Shown here one piece after another: positions 33,647-42,917 of a stretch of 64,000 nt of DNA. Position numbers and translations under genes: made by a program. Under the pieces are notes generated by a model. That model did not search any database, was not told the origin of the DNA, and was given only the letters and a program-made list of their open reading frames with translations. Each line of letters opens with the position of its first letter. Position 1 is the first letter of the stretch. This DNA comes from Bradyrhizobium sp. ARR65 (GTDB lineage Bacteria > Pseudomonadota > Alphaproteobacteria > Rhizobiales > Xanthobacteraceae). The DNA is taken from contig NZ_AWZU01000006.1 in NCBI RefSeq assembly GCF_000472385.1, forward strand, positions 108 through 64,107. Reading direction: 5' to 3'.

Positions 33647-33694
33647 GATGCACGACGCGGAAAACTGGATACCGGTTTTCCGCAACATCATGCG
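33647..33694. repeat. Copy of the GTGGATACCGGTTTTCCG intergenic repeat
   Basis: ACGCGGAAAACTGGATAC followed by CGGTTTTCCGCAACATCATGCG is one copy of a ~48-bp repeat common in Bradyrhizobium genomes as I remember them. The half-palindrome GGAAAAC...GGTTTTCC is visible. It lies between the secreted-protein gene and the M16 operon. Confidence 0.6.
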
Positions 33695-33715
33695 CGAACA
33701 AGTAAGCAGAGACGA

Positions 33716-34468
33716 TTATTGATCGCCATACTTTCCGGCGGCCGGATTGTATTCCTTGTAGACCGATTCCATCTGCTTGCCGGTGCCGTAGGCGAAGTTC
33801 GGCGACGGAGTCTGGTAGCCGGGCGGCGGCTGCGTCAGCGCTTCGCGCGGCGGTTCGCCCTTGAATTCCGCGGTCTCGGTCTTGTTACCGCCGAACAGGC
33901 TGGTGAAGCGCCCCTCAAAGCCAAGCTGGTCCGGGCTCAGGACCGCGTGGCTACCCGGATCGCCGCCGGGCTGCTCGGATTCCGACGTGTGGTTGTTGCC
34001 GCCGGAGGGCGCTGTTCTCGCAACATTGAGTTCGCTGGGCGACAGCACGCGACTCGCTTCGCGGCTCTTCTCGACAGCGTCCCTGGTGTCTTTCTTGTCC
34101 TTCTTGCGTTTCTCGATGGCCGCCTTGCGACGGGCGTCGTCAGGATCTTTCGGCCAGTTCGGCACGTTCACTTCGGCCTTGGCGGACACCGGCGGCGGCA
34201 GGTCAAGCTTGGGCGGCACGACAAGGGGCGAGCGTTCGCGGTAATCGATACCGCTGTTATCCATGTTGGTGGCGCCGATGCCCTTCATGATGCCTTCGAT
34301 GATCTTCTCCTCGAAGGTCTTGTCGTCCTCGTCATCGTCCTGGGCACGGGCGGCGCCGGAGGCGACCAGCAGGCCGATGCCCAGCGCGACGGCCGAGAGC
34401 CGAACGCTGCGGTTAAGCACCACCGACGAGGTCTTAGCCATCCAGCCCGAGGCATGTTGCTTACGCAT
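33716..34468 (-). CDS. Exported acidic/charged protein of unknown function
   Basis: 250 residues. An N-terminal hydrophobic segment (LSAVALGIGLLVASGAARA, cleavage before QDDDEDD) indicates export. The mature part is mostly disordered: an acidic start, FEEKIIEGIMKGIGATN, Pro-rich and Lys-rich tracts (RRKAAIEKRKKDKK), and short linear repeats (RVLSPSELNVA and AVLSPDQLGFE). No family recognised. It lies between the M16 pair and lspA on the same strand. A periplasmic scaffold or M16 substrate role is conceivable but unsupported. Confidence 0.75.
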   Translation of the reverse strand: MRKQHASGWMAKTSSVVLNRSVRLSAVALGIGLLVASGAARAQDDDEDDKTFEEKIIEGIMKGIGATNMDNSGIDYRERSPLVVPPKLDLPPPVSAKAEVNVPNWPKDPDDARRKAAIEKRKKDKKDTRDAVEKSREASRVLSPSELNVARTAPSGGNNHTSESEQPGGDPGSHAVLSPDQLGFEGRFTSLFGGNKTETAEFKGEPPREALTQPPPGYQTPSPNFAYGTGKQMESVYKEYNPAAGKYGDQ

Positions 34469-34529
34469 CGCTTTACCTGTTCAAAACCTCACGGAATTGC
34501 CGCTGACGACGCAGTCGTATCGGCCGGGA

Positions 34530-35027
34530 TCAGGGCGCTTTTGCGGCGGGTAGCCCCACAAAGGAATCATACAATAGGGCTATGACTCCGGCAACGATGG
34601 CCACGTCCGCGAGGTTAAAGACGTACCAATTGAAGGTTTTTCCGCCGATCTGGATGTGGAACAGGGCAAAATCGACGACCGCGCCATAGGCCGCGCGGTC
34701 GATGGCGTTTCCGATAGCTCCGCCGATGATCAGGCCCAGCGCGACCGTTGCCATGACCGCCTGGGAGCGGACCATCCAGATCCCGAGCGCGATCACCGCC
34801 ACGCCCTTCACTGCCATCAGCGCGATCTGGGCGGCCGGGTTGTCGCTCTGAAACCAGCCAAAGCTGATGCCGATGTTCCAGGCCAGCACCAGATCAAAGA
34901 ACGGCGTCACCCTTACGGTGCCGCGGTGGGCAATCTCGAACACGTTGAGCAGCCACAGCTTGGCGGCCTGGTCGACCACCACGGTGACCACGGCGGCGAT
35001 GAGACCCGCGCGGAGAGGGCGGGTCAT
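34530..35027 (-). CDS. lspA: Lipoprotein signal peptidase (signal peptidase II)
   Basis: 165 residues with four membrane helices. The catalytic aspartates are in GNAIDRAAYGAVVDF (Asp119) and NLADVAI (Asp141), and NIGISFGWF matches the conserved first loop. It cleaves the signal peptide of prolipoproteins in the inner membrane. ATG 35027 is preferred over a longer open frame. It is downstream of ileS, the widespread ileS-lspA order, although a repeat has been inserted between them. Confidence 0.94.
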   Translation of the reverse strand: MTRPLRAGLIAAVVTVVVDQAAKLWLLNVFEIAHRGTVRVTPFFDLVLAWNIGISFGWFQSDNPAAQIALMAVKGVAVIALGIWMVRSQAVMATVALGLIIGGAIGNAIDRAAYGAVVDFALFHIQIGGKTFNWYVFNLADVAIVAGVIALLYDSFVGLPAAKAP

Positions 35028-35049
35028 GTAATGCGACCCGCAGGCACCC

Positions 35050-35211
35050 ACGATGTCGTCCCGGCGGCGAAGGCCGGGACCCCCAGCGCGAGCGCCTTGG
35101 CGCTCGTCGCGGCCGCGGGATGCAAATTGGTTGAAATATTGTTGGTCATCGACCTTCGTCTGCTCAGACGCCTGTGGTTGTGGGTCCCGGCTTTCGCCGG
35201 GACGACAACGT
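35050..35211. repeat. Long inverted repeat, GATGTCGTCCCGGC family, between ileS and lspA
   Basis: Left arm ACGATGTCGTCCCGGCGGCGAAGGCCGGGACC; right arm GGGTCCCGGCTTTCGCCGGGACGACAACGTC. The ~90-nt interior holds GCGAGCGCCTTGGCGCTCGTCGC, a second hairpin. The outer arms equal the short hairpin at 24341-24374. It fills the ileS-lspA gap and may attenuate read-through from ileS. Confidence 0.7.
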
Positions 35212-38210
35212 CACGGCGTGACTCCCAGCGCCTTCCATTCGCGCAGCGCCTGCGCATCGCGCGGCGAGACGTCGGGATAGTCGGGGTCCTCGCCGACGGT
35301 CGGGAGGATCTTCCAGGAACGCGCGCATTTTGTCCCGATCGCCTTCTCGACCACCACCGCGACGCCCGGCACCTCGTTAAGGCGGAAGGCACCTTCCGGT
35401 GCTTCGCCCTCCTGCACTTCCGCATTCGAGGTGATGCAGATCTCGGCGAGATCGACGTCGAATAAGGTGGCCAAAAGGCTTCTGTCCGAGACATAGATCA
35501 CGGGGGAGGCTTCCAGCGACGAGCCGATGCGCTTGGCGGCGCGCTCGATCTCCAGCGCGCCGGTGACGACGCGGCGCACTTCGCGAATGGTCCGCCATTT
35601 CGCGGCCAGCGCGTCGGCGCGGTAGTTCTCAAGCCCCTCCGGAAACAGGGTCAGATGCACGGAAGGTTCGGCATCGGGTCTGTAGAGGTGCCACGCCTCG
35701 TCGCAGGTGAAGCTCAGGACGGGCGCGAGCCAGCGCAGGATCGCGTCGCAGATGATATCGATCGCGGTCAGCGCCGCCTTCCGCGTCGATGACGACGGCG
35801 GATCGCAATACAGCGTGTCCTTGCGGATATCAAAATAGAACGCCGACAATTCGCTGTTCATGAAGGCCGCGAGCGTGGCGACTACGGTCTTGTAGTCGAA
35901 TTCGGCATAGGCCTTGCGCACAATCTCCGCCTGCTCGGCCAGCTCGTGCAGCATCAAGCGCTCCAGCTCCGGCATGTTGCCGTGAGCGACCTTGTCGGCC
36001 GGCTTGAAGTGATGCAGCGTGCCGAGCATCCAGCGGATGGTGTTGCGCAGCTTGCGATAGGTCTCGACCGTGTTCTTCAGGATTTCCGGGCCAATGCGCT
36101 GGTCGTCTGCGTAATCGGTCGCGCAAACCCAGAGCCTCAAGATATCGGCGCCCGAGTCCTTGATCACTTTTTGCGGCTCGACCGTGTTGCCGAGCGACTT
36201 CGACATCTTGCGGCCGTTCTCGTCCAGCGTGAAGCCGTGGGTCAGGACGACGTCGTAGGGCGCGCGGCCGCGGGTGCCGCAGCTCTCCAGGAGCGAGGAA
36301 TGGAACCAGCCGCGGTGCTGGTCCGAGCCTTCCAGGTACATCACGCTGTCCCGACCGCCATCGACCTTGCGCCTGATGCCGGCGAGCCCGGGGAAATGCA
36401 CGGGATCTTCGAGCACGAAGGCGTGCGTCGAGCCCGAGTCGAACCAGACATCAAGGATGTCGTCGACCTTCTGCCAATCCTCATTGGCGCGCTTCCCAAG
36501 GAAGCGCTCGCGCGCGCCTTCCATGTACCAGGCATCGGCGCCTTCCTTCTCGAAGGCCTCGGCGATGCGCTGGTTGACGGCGTCATCCTGCAGGATTTCG
36601 GCGGAGCCGTCGCCCTTCTCGCGCACGAACACCGCGATCGGCACGCCCCATGCGCGCTGGCGCGAGATCACCCAGTCGGGCCGGTTCTCGATCATGCCGT
36701 TGATGCGGTTTTGCCCTGCGGGCGGCACCCATTGCGTCACCGAGATCGCGTGCAGCGCGCGGGCTCGCAGGGTATCGCCGGGCTTGGCCTTGCCATCGTT
36801 CGCGATCGGCTTGTCCATCGCGATGAACCATTGCGGCGTGTTGCGGAAGATCACCGGCTTCTTCGAGCGCCATGAATGCGGATATTGGTGCTTGAGCTTG
36901 CCGCGCGCGAGCAGCATGCCCGCCTCGATCAACGCCTTGATCACGGCCTCGTTGGCGTCGCCCTTTTCGCCCTTGTCGTTGATGACGCGCTTGCCGACGA
37001 ACCCCGGCGCATGGTCGGTAAAAGCGCCGTTCTCATCGACCGTATAGGGAATCGCGGTGTTGATGCCGCGCGCCTCCAATTCGCGCGAATGGGCAGTCCA
37101 CACGTCGAAGTCTTCGCGGCCATGACCGGGCGCGGTGTGCACGAAGCCGGTGCCGGTATCGTCGGTGACGTGGTCGCCGGGCAGGAGCGGGACCGTGAAT
37201 TCGTAGCCGCCGGCGAGGCCTTTCAGCGGATGCGCGCACTCGACCGCATCCAGCGTGTCGCCCGGCACGTCGCGCACTTTCTCGTAAGCGGTGACGCGCG
37301 CCTGTTTGAACACGCTCTCGGCCAGCGCACTCGCCAGGATCAGGAGATCGCCCGGCTTGGCCCAATTGTCGGCGGGCGCTTCCGTCACCCTGTAAAGGCC
37401 GTAGGCAATCTTCGGCGAGAAGGCGATGGCGCGGTTGCCGGGCAGCGTCCAGGGCGTCGTGGTCCAGATCACCACCGAGGCGCTGGCAAGCGCGCCATGG
37501 GCGGGGGAAGTGATCGGAAACTTCACCCACACCGTATCCGAGGTGTAATCCTCGTACTCGACCTCGGCTTCGGCGAGCGCGGTCTTCTCGACCACGCTCC
37601 ACATCACGGGCTTGGAGCCGCGATAGAGCGTGCCGTTGGCGGCGAATTTCATCAATTCGCGCGCGATCTGCGCCTCTGCCGGATAGCTCATCGTGGCGTA
37701 GGGGTGGTCCCAGTCGCCGATGACGCCAAGCCGCTTGAACTCCTCGCGCTGGATGTTGAGCCAGTGCGTCGCATAGGCGCGGCATTCCTTGCGGAACGCC
37801 ACCATCGCCGCGGAATCCTTGAAGTTCGGCTTGGTCTTGCCTTTGGAGCGGTAGTTTTCTTCCTCGATCTTCCATTCGATCGGGAGTCCGTGGCAGTCCC
37901 AGCCCGGTACATAGTTGGAATCGAAGCCGAGCATCTGCTGGCTCTTGGTCACGACGTCTTTGAGGATCTTGTTCAGCGCATGCCCGATATGGATGCTGCC
38001 GTTGGCGTAGGGCGGCCCGTCATGGAGCACGAATTTCGTCTTGCCCTTGGCCTGCTCCCGCAGCTTTCCGTAGAGGTCCATCTGGTTCCAGCGTGCCAGG
38101 ATTTCCGGCTCGCGCTGGGGCAGGCCGGCGCGCATCGGGAAATCCGTCTGCGGCAGGAACAAGGTTTTGGAATAGTCTTTGGCGACGGACTTTTGCGGCT
38201 TCTCGGACAT
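35211..38210 (-). CDS. ileS: Isoleucyl-tRNA synthetase
   Basis: 999 residues. Class I signatures: [16 protein letters not shown] (HIGH) and [12 protein letters not shown] (KMSKS). The editing domain shows [19 protein letters not shown] and [18 protein letters not shown]. The C-terminal anticodon-binding region follows and ends without the usual zinc-finger cysteines being obvious. Length is typical for alphaproteobacterial IleS. The last base touches the repeat before lspA. Confidence 0.97.
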   Translation of the reverse strand: MSEKPQKSVAKDYSKTLFLPQTDFPMRAGLPQREPEILARWNQMDLYGKLREQAKGKTKFVLHDGPPYANGSIHIGHALNKILKDVVTKSQQMLGFDSNYVPGWDCHGLPIEWKIEEENYRSKGKTKPNFKDSAAMVAFRKECRAYATHWLNIQREEFKRLGVIGDWDHPYATMSYPAEAQIARELMKFAANGTLYRGSKPVMWSVVEKTALAEAEVEYEDYTSDTVWVKFPITSPAHGALASASVVIWTTTPWTLPGNRAIAFSPKIAYGLYRVTEAPADNWAKPGDLLILASALAESVFKQARVTAYEKVRDVPGDTLDAVECAHPLKGLAGGYEFTVPLLPGDHVTDDTGTGFVHTAPGHGREDFDVWTAHSRELEARGINTAIPYTVDENGAFTDHAPGFVGKRVINDKGEKGDANEAVIKALIEAGMLLARGKLKHQYPHSWRSKKPVIFRNTPQWFIAMDKPIANDGKAKPGDTLRARALHAISVTQWVPPAGQNRINGMIENRPDWVISRQRAWGVPIAVFVREKGDGSAEILQDDAVNQRIAEAFEKEGADAWYMEGARERFLGKRANEDWQKVDDILDVWFDSGSTHAFVLEDPVHFPGLAGIRRKVDGGRDSVMYLEGSDQHRGWFHSSLLESCGTRGRAPYDVVLTHGFTLDENGRKMSKSLGNTVEPQKVIKDSGADILRLWVCATDYADDQRIGPEILKNTVETYRKLRNTIRWMLGTLHHFKPADKVAHGNMPELERLMLHELAEQAEIVRKAYAEFDYKTVVATLAAFMNSELSAFYFDIRKDTLYCDPPSSSTRKAALTAIDIICDAILRWLAPVLSFTCDEAWHLYRPDAEPSVHLTLFPEGLENYRADALAAKWRTIREVRRVVTGALEIERAAKRIGSSLEASPVIYVSDRSLLATLFDVDLAEICITSNAEVQEGEAPEGAFRLNEVPGVAVVVEKAIGTKCARSWKILPTVGEDPDYPDVSPRDAQALREWKALGVTP

Positions 38211-38398
38211 AAGGCTCTGTTTGGCTCAAAAAGGGCGCGAAAACGCTCAAATAGCGGGCGAGGTGGAAAAACCCGGTCTTGCGCCAAGCCGAAGGCTCAG
38301 GCGGAAGCCGGGCCGCTAATGCCGATTATGATGCGCCGCGCAAACATGGCGCCGTCATAGCAGGGGGGCGTCGAAATCGCAAAGGCTTGCGCCGGGAA

Positions 38399-39370
38399 TT
38401 ACCCGACCTCGCCGAGTGTCGGGAAGGCGTCTGGCGCCGCAGCCAGTTGGGCGCGGGCGATGGCGGAATCCTGGTCCATCCGCCGGATCAGCGCCTCCAC
38501 GCTGTCGAATTTCAGTTCGTCGCGAATGAAGCCGATAAAGGCGACATCGAGCGTTTCGCCATAGAGGTCGCCCTTGAAATCGAACAGGAAGATTTCGAGC
38601 AGCGGCGCGCCGTTGTCGAAGGTGGGGCGTCGGCCGAAGCTGGCGACCCCGTCGATCCGCGTCTTGCCCCGCCCGACCCGCACCGCATAGATCCCGTGCT
38701 TGAGCCCGCAATTGTTGTCGAGGCGGATATTGGCGGTGGGATAGCCGAGATCACGGCCGCGCTTGTCGCCATGAATGACGCTGCCGGTCACGAACCAGGG
38801 CCCCCCCAACATGGCGGTGGCATCGGCAAGGTGGCCCTCGGCGAGCGCCATCCGGATGGCGGTTGAGGAGACCGGCCGCTCGTCGATGTCGATATGCGGC
38901 TGCACGTCGACCTCGATGCCGAGCCGGGGCGCCTCGGCGACCAGAAGGCTCGGGGAGCCGCCGCGGCCCTTGCCAAAATGGAAATCGTAGCCGACGGCGA
39001 TGCCGGAGACCCCGAGCCGCTCGATCAGGTCATGGTGAATGAAGTCTTGCGCCGAGGTTTCGGCCCGCCGCTTGTCGAAGGTCATCACGACCGCCCCGGC
39101 AAGACCGGTGCCCGCCAAAAGCCTCAGCTTGGCGGTTTCGTCCGTCAGGCGGAACTGGGGCGTGTTCGGGCTGAAGTAGCGGCGCGGGTGGGGCTCAAAT
39201 GTTACGGCGAGGGCAGGCCGGCCGTGCGCTCGCCCCATCTCCAGGGCCGCCGCGATCACCGCCCGGTGGCCGAGATGGACGCCATCGAAGTTGCCCATCG
39301 CCACCACGGCCCCTTTTGGCAGCAGCGCGGCGGGTGTGTCATCGCGGATCACGGAAAAAACAGTAGACAT
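38399..39370 (-). CDS. ribF: Bifunctional riboflavin kinase / FAD synthetase
   Basis: 323 residues. The N-terminal nucleotidyltransferase part shows VAMGNFDGVHLGHRAVI, FEPHPRRYF and DFHFGKGRGGS; the C-terminal kinase part shows GDKRGRDLGYPTANI and GIYAVRVGRG. It makes FMN and then FAD in the cytoplasm. It lies upstream of ileS on the same strand with a 188-bp gap. No FMN riboswitch is evident in the 250 bp upstream. Confidence 0.95.
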   Translation of the reverse strand: MSTVFSVIRDDTPAALLPKGAVVAMGNFDGVHLGHRAVIAAALEMGRAHGRPALAVTFEPHPRRYFSPNTPQFRLTDETAKLRLLAGTGLAGAVVMTFDKRRAETSAQDFIHHDLIERLGVSGIAVGYDFHFGKGRGGSPSLLVAEAPRLGIEVDVQPHIDIDERPVSSTAIRMALAEGHLADATAMLGGPWFVTGSVIHGDKRGRDLGYPTANIRLDNNCGLKHGIYAVRVGRGKTRIDGVASFGRRPTFDNGAPLLEIFLFDFKGDLYGETLDVAFIGFIRDELKFDSVEALIRRMDQDSAIARAQLAAAPDAFPTLGEVG

Positions 39371-39550
39371 TTCAAAGACGTTTCTTGAGGGCTGGTTGCG
39401 GCCTTCGGCGCGGCGGGACCGTGGCTTAGCGGGGTGCGGGAAGTCAAGCCGGGCGCTTTCATCTAGCCTTCGTTACCGGACAGGCGGCCGCGCAGGGTGG
39501 TGAGTTAACGGGCTGTTTAAGGGCTGATGCTAGTGCTTTTCAGAGAACTG

Positions 39551-39571
39551 CGGGGCGGGGCAACCGCCCCG
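39551..39571 (+). promoter_or_regulatory. GC hairpin in the cheY leader
   Basis: CGGGGCGG and CCGCCCCG form a perfect 8-bp stem around GGCAA, about 50 nt before the cheY ATG. No T tract follows, so it is more likely a leader structure or protein site than a terminator. Confidence 0.4.
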
Positions 39572-39619
39572 AGCAGAATGGTTTTGATCTGACGCTGGTT
39601 CGCGTGGGGGAGTCAAGAA

Positions 39620-40015
39620 ATGGCGGTTGATTTGTCGATGCCGGTCCTGGTGGTGGACGATTACAGCACCATGATCCGTATCATCCGGAATCTTCTGAAG
39701 CAGCTTGGTTTCGAGAATATCGATGACGCGAGCGACGGCTCGGCAGCGCTGAACAAGATGCGCGGCAAGAAGTACGGGCTCGTGATCTCGGACTGGAACA
39801 TGGAGCCGATGACCGGCTACGACCTGCTCCGCGAGGTCCGCGCCGACCCCAACCTTGCCACCACGCCCTTCATCATGATCACGGCGGAATCCAAGACCGA
39901 GAACGTGATCGCGGCCAAGAAGGCCGGGGTGAACAATTATATCGTCAAGCCCTTCAATGCGGCGACGCTGAAGACCAAGATCGAGGCGGTCTTCCCGGAC
40001 ATGGCCAGCACCTGA
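39620..40015 (+). CDS. cheY: Single-domain CheY-type response regulator
   Basis: 131 residues consisting only of a receiver domain. The acidic pocket is VVDDYSTM (Asp13, Asp14), the phosphoacceptor Asp58 lies in LVISDWNMEPMTG, with Thr near 88 (MITAESK) and Lys near 110 (YIVKPFN). The sequence is close to chemotaxis CheY proteins. No che or flagellar gene is next to it; the nearest signalling gene is the degenerate EAL protein 1.1 kb away. AAAAGAGA-type SD is absent, but GGGGGAG lies 8 nt before ATG 39620. Confidence 0.85.
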   Translation: MAVDLSMPVLVVDDYSTMIRIIRNLLKQLGFENIDDASDGSAALNKMRGKKYGLVISDWNMEPMTGYDLLREVRADPNLATTPFIMITAESKTENVIAAKKAGVNNYIVKPFNAATLKTKIEAVFPDMAST

Positions 40016-40035
40016 TCTTATTGAATCTTATTGCG

Positions 40036-40176
40036 CCGTCATTCCGGGGCGATGCCACCGGTCCGCGCGAAGCGCGGCCGGATCACAGGCTCCGCATCGA
40101 ACTATGGTGCGCAATTGCGCACCTGAGAATCTCGAGATTCCGGGTTCGCCTCTTCGAGGCGCCCCGGAATGACCGC
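40036..40176. repeat. Composite intergenic repeat, CGTCATTCCGGGG family with two nested palindromic modules
   Basis: Outer arms GCCGTCATTCCGGGGCGATG and GGCGCCCCGGAATGACCGC. The first module (40054-40093: GCCACCGGTC ... GGCCGGATCACAGGCTCC) sits in the loop of the CGATG/CATCG stem. A second insert, the perfect 18-bp palindrome GGTGCGCAATTGCGCACC (40106-40123), interrupts the AACC/CCGGAATC arm. It lies between cheY and the HAD gene. Confidence 0.72.
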
Positions 40177-40202
40177 GCGAGGAGGGACGGCGGGCACCCT
40201 CA

Positions 40203-41057
40203 TCACCACCTCAACTCGCGTATCAGCGCCTTCGGCGGGTGGCCGAACAGCTCCTTGACCGAGGCCGGGTCGAGCTGATCGATGCCTTCGAACTCCTCGG
40301 AGTGGATGCCCCGCGTCACGAACAGGCAGTCGATGCCGAAGCCGTGGGCGCCGGCGAGATCGGTGCGCACGGAATCGCCGATGGCCAGCACCCGGTTGCG
40401 CTGAACCGGGCCGCCCTGTTGCGCAGCGGCCAGTTCCATTGCGCGTTCGTAGATCGGCCGGTGCGGCTTGCCGTAGAAGATCACCTCGCCGCCGAGTTCG
40501 CGATAGAGCTCGGCGATTGCGCCGGCGCAATAGATCAGGCGATCGCCGCGCTCGACCACGATGTCGGGATTGGCGCAGATGAAGGTCAAATTGCGTTCGC
40601 GCGCCTTCAGCATCATCGGCCGGTAATCCTCGGCCGTTTCGGTCTCGTCATCGAGCAGGCCGGTGCAGACCAGGTAATCGGCCTGCTCCAGCGGCGAGAG
40701 AACGGCATCAAGCCCGCGATGGATGGAGCTGTCGCGCTCGGGGCCGAGCCAGAACAGCTTGCGGCCGGGATGGCCGGCGACATAAAGCCGGGTCAGGTCG
40801 CCGGACGAGACGATGGCGTCATAGGTGTCGTCCGCAACATGAAGCTTGCGCAACTGTCGCTGGACCGAATCGGCCGGGCGCGGCGCATTGGTGATGAGAA
40901 TCACCGTCCCGCCCTGATTGCGGTGGTTGCGCAGAGCCTCGCAGGCTTCCGGGAACGCCTCCAGCCCGTTATGGACGACGCCCCAGATGTCCGACAGCAC
41001 CACGTCGACGCCGCCGAGTACGTCGCGCAACCGCTCGACAAATCGCAAGCCGCTCAT
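40203..41057 (-). CDS. HAD-superfamily hydrolase, subfamily IIA (TIGR01459 type)
   Basis: 284 residues. Motif I is VVLSDIWGVVHNG: the nucleophile Asp is present, while the second acidic residue of the usual DxD is Trp, a feature I recall as normal for this alphaproteobacterial subfamily. Motif II is ILITNAPRP, and motif IV regions are YGKPHRPIYERA and VLAIGDSVRTDLAGAHGFG. Related to NagD and pyridoxal phosphatases; natural substrate unknown. It is 15 nt downstream of the EAL gene and probably cotranscribed with it. Confidence 0.88.
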   Translation of the reverse strand: MSGLRFVERLRDVLGGVDVVLSDIWGVVHNGLEAFPEACEALRNHRNQGGTVILITNAPRPADSVQRQLRKLHVADDTYDAIVSSGDLTRLYVAGHPGRKLFWLGPERDSSIHRGLDAVLSPLEQADYLVCTGLLDDETETAEDYRPMMLKARERNLTFICANPDIVVERGDRLIYCAGAIAELYRELGGEVIFYGKPHRPIYERAMELAAAQQGGPVQRNRVLAIGDSVRTDLAGAHGFGIDCLFVTRGIHSEEFEGIDQLDPASVKELFGHPPKALIRELRW

Positions 41058-41072
41058 GTTGGCGGGCGCCGA

Positions 41073-42602
41073 TCAGGCCGGTCCGGCGACGCGGCGCACC
41101 AGCGCGGCGTTTCCGGTCATGCGTGGGGATAGCGCCTCGGCTGCCGCCCTTTCGCTTCCGCTTGGCTTGGCGACGCTGTTGCCGCCCAGCTTGGGCTCTT
41201 TCTTCGGTTCGGCCTTGGGTTCTGATTTGGTCTCCGGCTTGGGCTCGTCTTTGGCCTCTTGCGCATTGGCCGCTGCTGCGGCGTTTGCCGCTCCCTCGGG
41301 ACGCAGCGGGCGCGGCGGGGCGAACAGAAAACCCTGTCCGAATCGCATGTCGTAATCGAGCAGATCGACCACCGAGCGTTCGCCCTCTATGCGCTCGGCG
41401 ATGAGATCGATACCGAAGCGGCCGAGCAGATCCGAGAGGTCGGTCGGATGAATGTCGGAGGCCGCGCTCTGCTTCGGATCGAGCAACAGCGCCGCCGGCA
41501 CCTTGATGTAGCGGACGCCACGGTCGGCGAGTTCCCGCGGCTCGAGGCGCAGATCGGTGACGTGATCGATTGAGAAGCGATAACCGCGCTGCGCCAGCGC
41601 CGCGAGATGCTCGGTCTCGACCGGGCCGAGGTTCCGGAACATCGACTGCTTGAATTCCAGGATGAAGGACGGCGCGAGCGCCCGGTTGGCCTCGAGGAAA
41701 TCTAGGCATTGCGAAAAGATTTCCGCATTGGCCAACGTTGCGGCGGCAACATTGCAGAACACGCCGACATCCTTGTTGCGGACCATGAGGCGCCGCAGCA
41801 CCTGCACGCAGCGTTGGATCACCATCTGATCGACGCGGCCGATCAGGCCGGCGGCCTCGGCGAGCCCGATGAAATCCTCGGCAGGCAGGATCTGGTCCCG
41901 TTCGTCGCGCAACCGCGTGACCGCCTCGTAGAAACGCACCTTTCGTTGCGGCAAGGTCACAATCGGCTGCAGATAGAGGTCCAACCGGTTCTCCTCGACC
42001 GCGCTTCGGAGCGCAGCGAGAATTTGCCTCTCACCGCGGGGCGCCGGGCTGTCGCTGGCTTTGGGCGCCGTGACCGCGATAACCGGAGGCTTTTCGGCTG
42101 CAGGCGGTTGCGGCGGCGAGGTCGGCTGTTGCGGCTCCGCTTCGGTTTTCGCGGCCGGTTCTGCCTCGACGGTGGCGTCGGCCGGCGCGGGGGCATGCTC
42201 AGCAAGCAGTTCCTCGTGATTGGCGACCGAGGCCGCGAGCTGCTTGACCAGCCCGCCAAGTTCGTTGATCTCGCTCACAACCGCCTGGATGCGGTCGGCA
42301 CCGCTCGAATTGGCGGACGCCATCTTGGCTTCGATGGCTGAAAGCCTGCGGCCGAATTCGGCGACTTGGCGGGCAAGATCGGCGGTGCCGCGTGACAAAT
42401 CCGCAATCTGGTTGCCGACGTCGGTGCGGTCGCGCAGCCGCATCGATACAGCGTTGTAGAGGATCAGGAAGGTCAGCGCGGCGAGCGCCACGATCGCGGA
42501 TTCCGATCCGCTGATGCCGGCCACTGAATAGAGAACGAGGCCCAGCGAGGCCGAAACCAGCACCATGCAAATGGCAATGAAAATCGTAGAAATGCGGATC
42601 AT
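41073..42602 (-). CDS. Membrane-bound degenerate EAL-domain protein (TipF-like architecture)
   Basis: 509 residues. Two N-terminal helices (about 5-27 and 35-53), a coiled-coil with alternating Asp/Ala/Arg/Glu (about 60-130), a Pro/Glu/Ala linker (130-190), an EAL domain (195-430) and a Lys/Glu/Pro tail. EAL residues: FYEAVTRLRD keeps the first Glu, CNVAAATL keeps Asn, FILEFKQ has Gln for the second Glu, SIDHVTD has His for the second Asp of DDFG, YIKVP keeps Lys and GQGFLF keeps Gln. Cyclic-di-GMP hydrolysis is therefore unlikely; binding is possible. The layout recalls Caulobacter TipF, a c-di-GMP receptor for flagellar pole placement. That assignment is inferred. Confidence 0.82.
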   Translation of the reverse strand: MIRISTIFIAICMVLVSASLGLVLYSVAGISGSESAIVALAALTFLILYNAVSMRLRDRTDVGNQIADLSRGTADLARQVAEFGRRLSAIEAKMASANSSGADRIQAVVSEINELGGLVKQLAASVANHEELLAEHAPAPADATVEAEPAAKTEAEPQQPTSPPQPPAAEKPPVIAVTAPKASDSPAPRGERQILAALRSAVEENRLDLYLQPIVTLPQRKVRFYEAVTRLRDERDQILPAEDFIGLAEAAGLIGRVDQMVIQRCVQVLRRLMVRNKDVGVFCNVAAATLANAEIFSQCLDFLEANRALAPSFILEFKQSMFRNLGPVETEHLAALAQRGYRFSIDHVTDLRLEPRELADRGVRYIKVPAALLLDPKQSAASDIHPTDLSDLLGRFGIDLIAERIEGERSVVDLLDYDMRFGQGFLFAPPRPLRPEGAANAAAAANAQEAKDEPKPETKSEPKAEPKKEPKLGGNSVAKPSGSERAAAEALSPRMTGNAALVRRVAGPA

Positions 42603-42719
42603 GTTGCGCGCGACGCTCCCCGAAGCAGTGCAACCTTAGCACTCAATTTGATTCGAGATGCTAGCCATTCTGCAACACAGCGGTATTGCCGACGAAGCGC
42701 GAAGCGAGCGCTTCTGTTG

Positions 42720-42868
42720 GACCGTCATCCCCGCGCAAACGGTTACGCCGTTTGTCGCTGGAGGTGCTCGCGAAAGCGAGCCTCGAAGGATGAATGCCCC
42801 GCCTGCGGGCACCGGGGCTGTCGCCCTTCGAGACGACTGCGGTTCGCGGCCTCCTCAGGGTGACGGTC
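42720..42868. repeat. Intergenic palindromic repeat, CCTCGAAGG family, with an AAACGG/CCGTTT sub-hairpin
   Basis: It fills most of the 315-bp gap between the EAL gene and the aminotransferase gene. It reads GACCGTCATCC, AAACGGTTACGCCGTTTG, TCGCTGGAGGTGCTCGCGAAAGCGAGC, CTCGAAGGATGAATGCC, a CCCGCCTGCGGG-like centre, then GCCCTTCGAGACG ... CCTCCTCAGGGTGACGG. The CAAACGG and TCGCTGGAGGTGC block recurs inverted at the right end of the 7078 element. No gene is visible in the rest of the gap. Confidence 0.75.
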
Positions 42869-42917
42869 GCAATTTGTAGGCCGCCGCGACGAGCAAGCCT
42901 CGCCGCCAAGCTCATCC

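Noticed and set aside
40203..41057. Loss of catalytic DxD in the HAD protein as an inactivating mutation
   Set aside because: DIWGVxHNG is, as far as I recall, usual for this subfamily, so it is not a strain-specific defect.
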